Source: Pisolithus tinctorius
Lineage: Eukaryota; Basidiomycota; Agaricomycetes; Boletales; Pisolithaceae
DNA length: 64,000 nt
NCBI GenBank assembly: GCA_024663395.1
Contig: JANFAH010000037.1
Span: forward strand, 186,001 to 250,000
Direction of reading: 5' to 3'
Every line of letters starts with the position of its first letter. The stretch's first letter is position 1. The notes beneath the pieces were generated by a model, which did not search any database, was not told where the DNA came from, and saw nothing but the letters and a program-made list of their open reading frames with translations. Shown here one piece after another: positions 56,882 through 64,000 of the stretch. The translations under genes and the position numbers were made by a program.

Positions 56882-57990
56882 AAATCCTTTCCAAGGGCCC
56901 TAGCGATGTTTACTAAGGTGATAGAGGGGCCAGCGACTTTTTCTTCATTGTCACTTTCTTCAACTTCCACAATTTTGCGGATCTTCTTTACTTTCTTCTG
57001 GGGGGTTTTCCCCTTATCTGGACATTCTCAAGAGAGATGTCCTTTGTTTCCACAACCGAAACATCTTCCTTCTTTGATGTGACGGTCTCGTTCTTCTTTG
57101 GAGAGTCTCACTCCATCCACGTCCATAGCGTTTGGATCTTTTTCTTCAGCAAAATTGTTCCTAGGGTGGAATGTCTTCTTTTCTTTCTTTGTGGAGAACT
57201 CGTTTACCTTTCTCCATTTGGTGTCGAACTTTTGTGCCTGAGTGTACCACTCAGTAATTTTGGTGGGAGTGGTTTCCATCATGTGGATTCTGTTCGCAAT
57301 GAAGGGTTTGAGTCCTTGGGAGAAGAACTCAATCAAAGCGACATCCTCCATGATAGTTGAGTCAGCTGCGGCAGTTCGGAAATCGGTGATATACTGTTCG
57401 ACCGATTCTTTCTGTTTGAGAGTACGCAATTTGGCGATTGCAGTCCCAGCAGTATCGGCGGAGGTGAACGATTCTTTAAAATTCTTCACGAAATCAGTGA
57501 AGGTTCCAAAGCTTGGATTAGTCCTTTCCAAAGCTATCTTCTGGTAAGTGGCGGCCCAGGAACAGGCGACACCCTTCTTCATGTATGACAGGGCGTAGAC
57601 AACCTTTTTGGTGTCCGTGTCATACAGTTCTTCATTAACCAAGAGGTAGGTCTGTACTGAGTACAGCCAGCTCATGGCGTTCTTTTGGTCTCTGTCAAAA
57701 TCAGAGGGAGTGCCAATCTTCAATTCAGTGGGTTTGACTCCAGTGGTGGCAGTCGCTCCCTTCGACGATGAACCGGACATTGTATTCTGTGGTTGGGTCG
57801 GGGGAGTAGGAAGTGTGGCGGGTACTGGTGGGATTGGAGTACCGAGTGATGCGAGAGACTGGGTGAAGAGGTTCGAGAGGATTCCAGAGGTGAAGCCTCT
57901 ATCCAGTTGTTCAGGTTCATTGGAGGAGGTGTCAGTGACAGTGCTCTCCTGTTCTTCGTCAGATGACAATTCTTCGCGAGTGGGTCGCAA
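56878..57990 (-). pseudogene. gag: Element G3 gag
   Basis: Starts MRPTREELSSDEEQESTV; capsid-like region (KIGTPSDFDRDQKNAMSWLY, LKQKESVEQYITDFRTAAAD) and zinc knuckle CFGCGNKGHLS-x-EC, where x is a TGA at about 57028 in place of Arg. After the knuckle comes an acidic tail to the stop TGA at 56878. pol is in the -1 frame. Without the one nonsense codon gag would be full length. Confidence 0.88.
56881..56887 (-). other. Probable -1 frameshift site, gag to pol of G3
   Basis: gag reads AAG GAT TTT TGA; G GAT TTT resembles the known GGATTTA shift site of mouse mammary tumour virus pro/pol. The -1 frame reads TTT TTG AAT GGG into pol, much like the element B pro/pol junction. Confidence 0.58.
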
Positions 57991-58076
57991 CGGTGCCCAA
58001 CGTCGATTGTTTCGGGGGTTTGTGGTGGTGCACTAGACAGTGACCAATTCGGCCAAAGGCTGTAGACTTGAGCTTT

Positions 58077-58527
58077 TGTTACGCTCAACCGAAGTCAAGA
58101 CGTAGGGAGAGCTCAAATCACAGACTAAGGTTTCTACTGAGCAACGGCTGCAGTAACCTCTGTAAACGACAGAGGATTTTAGGCAACGCCAGTAAGAGTG
58201 GTTCTTGTGAGGAACACTGAGGGCGAAGTTCTGAGAACGCTGCGTATAATTGAGCAGCTCAAGTCTGGGTTTCCAGGACTTGAGCCAGCAGTCTAAATAC
58301 TACAAGGAAATGGACCATGAGGCGTCTGCATGTATCGAGGTAACTATGCCATTGGTTGAACAATGATGACACATGTCCTAAGCATGTAATGAGCAAGTAA
58401 CGCTAGTGGTGGAAATAGGGAGCCGTCGGATCAGAGAGAAGACGGCTCAGAAAGGAAATCATGTCCAACAGATCAATCACAAGGTAAACGTACAGTGAAA
58501 GGAAAAGTTTAGGGGTGAAATGTAACA
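58077..58527 (-). repeat. 5' LTR of element G3
   Basis: 451 bp; compared with 51687-52137 for the CpG-only divergence. Confidence 0.92.
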
Positions 58528-58532
58528 TCATC

Positions 58533-58937
58533 CAGGAAGTTTTACTTGAATTTTACAAGTCTCCATATGTCAGTTCCAATTCCAGTTACTGTACCTCTGT
58601 AGCAGTATAAAAGCATGTATCATACTCTGCTGCTCTTCAGTACAAATATCAACTTAGTTCCTACTCCTTCTGCCTCTGACTTCTGCCTGTCGGAGTTATC
58701 TCTGACTCTCTGTCTGTACTCTCCCTCTGAAATATGAGGGCTGAGATTGTGCAAGGGGGTAGTGCATGAGCTAAACCTGATGCCCTCACTCCACTCTGCC
58801 TTTGTCTCAGCAGACTTCATTCCTGCCATCACTCTGCCAGTTGGAGTTCTGTTTGTTTGTGTTGGACTTGCTTCCAAACCACTCTCTAGACCTTCTGTAG
58901 CATCAGAGTTGGTTGGAGTAGGCCCAGACTTGACAAG
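58533..58937 (+). repeat. 3' LTR of element X, second part
   Basis: 405 bp from tgtctaggaag-like sequence (ccaggaagttttac) to CCAGACTTGACA; with 51356-51686 it makes 736 bp, matching the 735-bp 5' LTR. Confidence 0.85.
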
Positions 58938-59402
58938 AGGCTCTTGAGATGGTTGGGTGAGGCTCTTGAGAGGCTCCCAAGATGGTTGAGTCACTGAATG
59001 TCTGTAATAAGTTGCCACATATTGATTATGCAATCACTCAGAAGCCATGGGATGCCATATTGGAATGATAAATGTGTATCTATGGAGGTTGGTGAGAGGC
59101 TCTTGAGATGGTTGGGTGAGGGTCTTGAGAGGCTCTCAAGATGGTTGAGTGAGGGTCAACAGAGGGATTATCAGTAACACTGTCCATCAGAAGCACAGGG
59201 AATAGGGGTAAATTACCCTATTTCACTTATGTTGCAGAAGACATATCCAGATTTGGCAGGGGAGGGGTGGATCACTTCAGGAAGCATAACCATAATTAGA
59301 TACATCTGGGAACCACTGCTGGAGGTAGGGTCTGTTAGATACATTGTTACTGTCACAAAACATATATCTAACAGACCACCATCCCTCCAAAAAACTGCTG
59401 CC
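58938..59402 (-). other. Right arm of the foldback repeat
   Basis: 59100-59402 is the reverse complement of the left arm (33910 back to 31147 without Y1). 58938-59150 contains two copies of a 60-bp segment beginning gaggctcttgagatggttgg. It ends with the same 13-bp inverted repeat (about 59328-59380) and gttttttggaggg sequence as the left arm. Confidence 0.65.
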
Positions 59403-60389
59403 AAGGGTGCAAAACCTAATGCATTACTAGTAATATGTAGCACCAAATATGTCACATTTTGTGACATGCTGTGACTCCCCTCTGAAGTGTGACATGAGAA
59501 TTTGCCATCCATATGCTGTCTATACAGGTGGGTACTAATACATGCGTTTCATACAATATAATGATCCAGTGTAGTCTGCTTGTTATTAAGGAGTTCATCA
59601 CATTGTAAACCAGCACAGTATTTAGCTAGAGAACTTGATAGCTCAAAGGAAAACACAAGATCACCATATTGCATGCATCTGGCTTTGAGCTGCCTGCATA
59701 ACTTGAGAAGATCAGCATGCAAGAGTGACAGACCTGCCAAGACATCATTGATGTCAGCATCTTCATCCTCAGATGAAGTTTTGGCTGAGGTGTGAGGAGC
59801 ATCTTTAATTTTCTGCCATTTTGCAGGCTTAGGGGCATCTGCAGGGGTGCCTCAAGGTTTACATTTTAGAGAGAGAAGCATCACAAAAAAATGATATGAT
59901 GGGCCAGCAGCTAGTACATCATATTCTCATTATATAGAAGTTCAGATTCCATACAATAGGGTTGTCAGACAATGCAGCAATGCACCCAGTTGATCCCAAT
60001 TGACCATGGTACACACCTGATAATGCATAATATTGATAAAAACCCAATGCATTATTACTTTGCATAAATATTACATATTTCAGTGAGCCCAATTATGGAT
60101 CCAGCAAATATCAATGCAATACTGAATTTTATGACCTTTTTGACTGTATTTTCTACTAGTATTCCCTCAGTAGTTTGTTCACTACTGAGGGTAAGTCCAT
60201 TCATATTACAAGTATTCTTCTATACTGACATCCTGTAGTAGCCTACAGGTATATCTAATATATCAGTAGTTTGTTCACTACTGAGGTAGCCTACAGATCT
60301 TTCAACAAGGATAATGTATGAGGCAAGCTATAGTAAGAGGTCAAACAAGTCATACTGATATGAGGTCCACCTTTTGTCCCCCTTTCTTA
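59403..60389. other. No recognised feature
   Basis: AT-rich, CpG-poor sequence with stops in all frames. A duplicated tcagtagtttgttcactactgag-like motif occurs near 60170 and 60260. No gene found. Confidence 0.45.
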
Positions 60390-61264
60390 CCACTGTTTCA
60401 GAGGTGATAGAGATCAAGGAAAAATATCCATTCTTTTCTAACTTTGCAATAGCGGACTTTAAGGACGACGACGAACAGAATAGCCTCTCCAATGTGTTCA
60501 CTGAGATTTCTTACAGTCTCCCTCTACATTCTGAATCTCCCGAGGATCCAGAGGACCTGTACAAAACTATGGGACACACCTTGTTAACTCGATAGTAGTC
60601 AGAGGTAGAGCCCGGTTTTTCTATGTCACGAACACCACCAAATATTCTTCCAAAATTCCCCTCGATGTCGCTGTGAAAGCCTTGTGAAATCCTTGATGGG
60701 AAAGCTTGATGCTGAGCAGCATATTCATACGAAGTACAGGGATGCGATGAACTTTGTGCAAGCACCTAGTACATACAAGATTAAGGTTATTGCTGAAGAT
60801 ATGATGTTGTACCTGGCTGTTATACCTGTAAGGTGATTGTTAGTGTGACATCACAGGCGGCGACCCAAGGTATGAACCATTCTTAAGCCACGATAACAGT
60901 GGGTAGGTTCGATCGCAGACTTGCCTGTGTATGGAGCAAGCTTACCTCATAACTTCAAACTGGTCAATGATATTCTGGTAAAAGGGTCATAGATTTTGGC
61001 TCCCCACCCAATCTACTCCCATTCTATGAGTTGGTCACCACGTCCGAAAGGCGCCCACAACTGGAGGAGACATGCAAGGCATATTACAAGACTGCTGCCA
61101 GTTTCGGAATCGACAGACCTTATTTAGAAGTTCGATTATTCCCATCTAACCAAATCGCTTGCAAACTCGCGAAGGACGAGACGGCATTAAAGTCATGGAG
61201 AGAACATATGGACTCGCTGCTGAGTGTCTGTCCAACAGCTGGGTACGGGAGTGTAAATGCATGA
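60390..61264 (+). pseudogene. Unrecognised degraded or mis-spliced coding region
   Basis: Three protein-like stretches occur in different frames: EVIEIKEKYPFFSNFAIADF (60400-60595), RGRARFFYVTNTTKYSSKIP continued after a shift by MGKLDAEQHIHTKYRDAMNF (60600-60780), and VIDFGSPPNLLPFYELVTTS to the stop at 61264 (YLEVRLFPSNQIACKLAKDE). Base use is more CpG-rich than in the neighbouring repeats. I do not recognise the family. It may be a broken host gene at the repeat edge, or a real gene whose introns I cannot place. Confidence 0.35.
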
Positions 61265-61569
61265 GTAGCGGTCGTGGGAAATTACTTGTAGATCTGCATG
61301 TTAACACTTCAAACCTATGACGCAGGAAGAACCAGAAATACGAACTTGAAAAAACTCTAAGCCTGTCACGGCTAGGGTAGTTTGCAAGTTCCACTGTCCT
61401 AGCTGCAACGCAGGAGTACACGGTAAACTGAAAACAGCGGCAGCACCCTGGGTAGGCTCCAGACAAGGTATCTACCAGAGTAAGCTTTTGGGAGGGCGGA
61501 TCCCTCCCTTCCCCGTCGTCCCGTGAGGGCAACAATTTCTCCCGGAGAGGGGGGAACGAAAATCCCGCT

Positions 61570-62437
61570 TTAAGCGGATTTGACGAACCTGCCTGAACGA
61601 TGCAAGAACAGATGCTCTTCGCTTTCACCATCCGACGCCCATACTTCCTCCTTCTCCCACCCACCGACCTCCTGTACCCACACATGCGTTGGGCGGTCAA
61701 GCCTACAGCCACCGAACGTTCTGCTCCAAAGCGGTGACCAGAACCGCTGCCACCGTGCAATGTGCGGGCGGGAGTTCTGCACATGCTCGAAGAACAACAG
61801 TTCGCCGCCAGGCTTCAGTACGTCGCTGACGAGTGACTTGATGGTTCGCTGAGGTTCGGGAACCGAGCAAAGTGTTAACGTGGACACGACTGTGTCGACA
61901 GATTGGTAACCTCCCAGAGAGGTCATGATGGATGTGGTATCTTCAGCCCCGCAAGCGAGAATGACCAGGTTTCCATCAGCTTCGTTCAACCCTGCAGCAT
62001 CAGCTGTACGCCGTATATTCGGGTGCATAAGCACGTTAGGTTCGAGGGCGACATATTTCGTCACTCTTGCTCTGTCGAGGTACTTGATATTATGACCATG
62101 TCCTGATAATTCACCCACGCGTATCCGATATCATAACATAGCAATTTAACAAGAATCCAACAAAAAGACAAGAAATCTGACCAGCCCCGACATCGAGAAC
62201 TACGCCCTGCGCGTAGGGAGTAATGACTTTCGCTTTCTCCGCAGCGGAGTTCTCGTCTACGCATGGTCCAAAGAAGGACCATACGTGGGACATGAAAATG
62301 TATGACAGCGTCCTTGGATGGAGAAGAAGCGATGGTTCGTGGAAAATCCGTTTAATCGTAGGCAGAAAGGCGACCTTGAAAGCGTATGACAAGTCAACCA
62401 GGAGACTGAACCTTTGAAGTAGCCTAGGCAGACTCAT
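61570..62437 (-). CDS. SAM-dependent methyltransferase, METTL7-like
   Basis: Two exons, 62437-62182 and 62102-61570, with a 79-bp intron. Start ATG at about 62437 (MSLPRLLQRFSLLVDLSYAF); upstream in-frame sequence lacks an ATG. The SAM-binding motif I spans the intron (VVLDVGAG-HGHNIKYLD), followed by YVALEPNVLMHPNIRR, an acidic-loop region (VDTVVSTLTLCSVPEP), LKPGGELLFFEHV and RRLD-type GGCRLDRPTHVWVQEVGGW. The hydrophobic N-terminus (FLPTIKRIFHEPSLLLHPRT) may anchor it to a membrane, as in METTL7/TMT1 proteins, which methylate small thiols in animals (family knowledge; substrate here unknown). About 260 residues, a normal length, with no stops. It reads toward the unrecognised region on its left and is divergent from the DUF6606 gene. 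Confidence 0.85.
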
Positions 62438-63060
62438 TGTTGCTTTTTGCAATGCTGGTGGTAGAGGATTCACGACTAGCTTGAAGTCATTCAAAAAAAG
62501 CTCATAATAAGCGCGTGGACGGATCAACGTTTCAACGCCGGCAACATTTGACACTCACTCCTCCGAACCCGCGTCCCACAGCGTCTCACATCCCTATGGA
62601 ATTTGTCACACGTTTTCCAGTGTTCCGCCACAAGTACTCTCCACCACTTGTTCCAGGTTGCGCCGCTGGCTCACCCGTCATCTGAAACCCCAGGTTAGAA
62701 AGACAGTCACTGTGGGTCCCTCAAGGTTTCCGTTATCATAGCCCCGTTACTCGGAGACAGTTGGGCGCGAAAAGAATGGGTGGGCGTCGCTCATCCTAAG
62801 CGTCTTGGGTTTCGAGAATGCCTTCCATCAGCTTCCATCACTACCTTTTTCATTCTTCCTTAAGTGTACAGCTGCGCCCTGGATTTCGGCCTATCAGAAG
62901 TGGGCAGCCTCGAGGCAAAGTAGACGCCCTACGGCACATATGAACTCGTGGTGATAAGGCCCAGTTTCAGCTGTCTCTTAGCGCATCCGACTTCCCGCAA
63001 GGTTCTACATCCACTTGCTAAGCTGATCGCTGAAGAAACTGGTACTTGAAAGAGATACAA
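62438..63060. promoter_or_regulatory. Bidirectional promoter region
   Basis: About 620 bp between the divergent starts of the methyltransferase (62437, minus) and the DUF6606 gene (63061, plus). CpG-rich, without ORFs of note. No specific element named. Confidence 0.5.
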
Positions 63061-64000
63061 ATGTCATTGCAATACAGGATCACGCACGTCTTTTGTCCTC
63101 TGAAGCTTCCTGACGGGGACGATCATTCTCACTCAAATGATCTTGCTCTGTCTGAAGCAATATGTGATTCGGTATTCGATTACTCTAGACACCTTGATAA
63201 CCCTGCAAAAGCTCATTGGGAATGTGTGAAGAAGCTGTTGCACAATCTTTACGAGGCAACACGTCTTCACCAGCTAGAAGAAACCCCCGTCGCATCCCAG
63301 CTCGCATCTATGACAACTGGAGGTATGTGTTGTATGTCGCAAAAGTAATTCCTTGTCCGTACTGACTCCGCACAGACGTTGTTGCCTATCTTATCCATGC
63401 CCAGAATGCTGCTGTCGTGTTCAGAAGAGATGCAGAGGAAACCATTGCAGAATCCTTCGAAGTATCCCCTACTGCCGCAACAGTCATGGGTTCCTGTGGC
63501 AAACTCATATGTTCGTACCCGGGGCCCGCGATCGCCGTCTCAAACGCGGTTTTTGATGACGCCGTATTCCGCCTCGAGCTTGCTCATTTCCTCTGCGAGA
63601 TGAACGACGTCAGTCTTGACGCGGCCCCAACGACCCGCAAGGCGGGTTCGACAGTTTCCGAGGAGCGGGATACTGTGCACCCTCGGTACATAACAGAGCT
63701 GTTGACCGGCATCCTGCGAGCTGTTGGCAGGCCTGCCGAAGTCCAGCGAATCAGCAAACGTATTGGTGATGACGTCGTGTGGCGTGATGCCCGTCTCCCT
63801 TGGCGTCGCTCTTCACTCTGGTTGATGACCAGAGTCGTTCTGCAGACTACGCTTGCACGAAATGGTCTCGGAAGAGATGGCTACAAGGCGTTCATATTAT
63901 TCTTCATGAATGGACTCGCCCGAGAAGCCATAGTCCATGGAATGCCTGACGACGTCCTGCACTGGATATCCGCCAAGATCAGTCGTCGGCTGACAAAACT
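63061..64000 (+). CDS. DUF6606-domain protein, N-terminal part (runs off the window)
   Basis: Exon 1 63061-63322, a 53-bp intron, exon 2 from 63376 open to the window end. ATG at 63061 (MSLQYRITHVFCPLKLPDGD). The sequence fits the DUF6606 N-terminal domain of very large fungal proteins that also carry DUF3638/DUF3645, with signature pieces such as HVFCPLKLPDGDDHS, VVFRRDAEETIAESFEVSP, CSYPGPAIAVSNAVFDD, AAPTTRKAGSTVSEERDT and HPRYITELLTGILRAVGRP. Those proteins are usually about 3000 residues; function unknown. No damage seen; a host gene at the boundary of the repeat region. Confidence 0.88.

Larger units (their letters stand above)
51687..58527 (-). mobile_element. Chromodomain Ty3/gypsy element 'G3' inserted in the X 3' LTR; duplication TCGTC/TCATC
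   Basis: 6841 bp with 451-bp LTRs (TGTTACGCTC...ACGTAACA) at 51687-52137 and 58077-58527. Target copies TCGTC (51682-51686) and TCATC (58528-58532); the undisturbed LTR copies of X (33911-34645 and the solo one) show the empty site. gag and pol fill the minus strand. I count 18 LTR differences, all transitions and all explained by 16 CpG sites. Confidence 0.93.
33911..58937 (+). mobile_element. Old chromodomain Ty3/gypsy element 'X', expanded to 25 kb by nested insertions
   Basis: 5' LTR 33911-34645, gag about 34750-35975, pol from 35973 split by element Z (36538-45570) and resuming 45571-48729, antisense Zn2Cys6 gene 51166-48923 (with a solo LTR), purine tract at about 51342-51353, then 3' LTR 51356-51686 plus 58533-58937, split by element G3. 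Removing Z with one CCAAC and G3 with one TCGTC rejoins X precisely. Intrinsic length is about 8.1 kb plus LTRs. It lies between two inverted arms of a foldback repeat; no target duplication of X itself was found. Confidence 0.85.

Noticed and set aside
33906..58942. Target duplication of element X
   Set aside because: Flanks ccaac and agagg do not match in 4- or 5-bp windows; the foldback context suggests rearrangement, so none is claimed.

Overview
The window looks like a repeat-rich segment of a basidiomycete (probably Agaricomycete) genome. The signs are spliceosomal introns of about 43-80 bp, a KDZ transposase with its CxC2 cysteine cluster, several Ty3/gypsy families (three with chromodomains), short Zn2Cys6 coiled-coil proteins, and a DUF6606 gene. 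Host genes sit only at the edges. The rest is mobile DNA, satellite and nested insertions, as in pericentromeric or other heterochromatin (inference).

Layout. 1-4.5 kb: two minus-strand multi-exon genes of unknown function. 5.1-9.7 kb: a KDZ transposase gene broken by a solo LTR. 9.7-11.06 kb: degenerate tandem repeats. 11.06-12.8 kb: a decayed Zn2Cys6 gene. 13.2-28.2 kb: a satellite of about 44-bp monomers centred on the palindrome GACGGGCCCGTC, split by a young 12.6-kb Ty3/gypsy element (here 'B', minus strand, two differences seen between its 654-bp LTRs). B carries an intact antisense Zn2Cys6 gene between pol and the 3' LTR, and its gag is split by a pogo-like transposon. 28.2-29.3 kb: the 3' end of a copia element. 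31.1-59.4 kb: a nest built around an old chromodomain Ty3/gypsy element 'X' (33.9-58.9 kb). Inside X are a second gypsy 'Z' (36.5-45.6 kb, itself holding a solo X LTR that holds a long LTR 'Y'), an antisense Zn2Cys6 gene with a solo LTR in it, and a third gypsy 'G3' (51.7-58.5 kb) inside the X 3' LTR. 59.4-61.5 kb: sparse sequence with one degraded ORF set. 61.57-64 kb: a METTL7-like methyltransferase and a divergent DUF6606 gene that runs off the window.

Main results. (1) Two divergent gypsy elements, B and X, each carry an antisense, intron-containing Zn2Cys6-type gene between pol and the 3' LTR; a third such gene stands alone nearby. (2) Six insertions from three LTR families (TGT...ACA termini, no chromodomain in the one with pol) have 4-bp target duplications with a CGG/CCG core, whereas the chromodomain elements made 5-bp duplications without it. 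The satellite that B entered has a CGG..CCG palindrome in most monomers. This suggests, but does not show, that integration is directed to CGG sites, perhaps by the accessory zinc-cluster proteins. (3) Decay in the old elements is almost purely CpG to TpG/CpA: nearly every premature stop is TGA in place of an expected arginine, and the G3 LTRs differ only at CpG-derived sites. (4) Removing insertions with one target copy restores reading frames in four places, so the order of insertion can be read directly.
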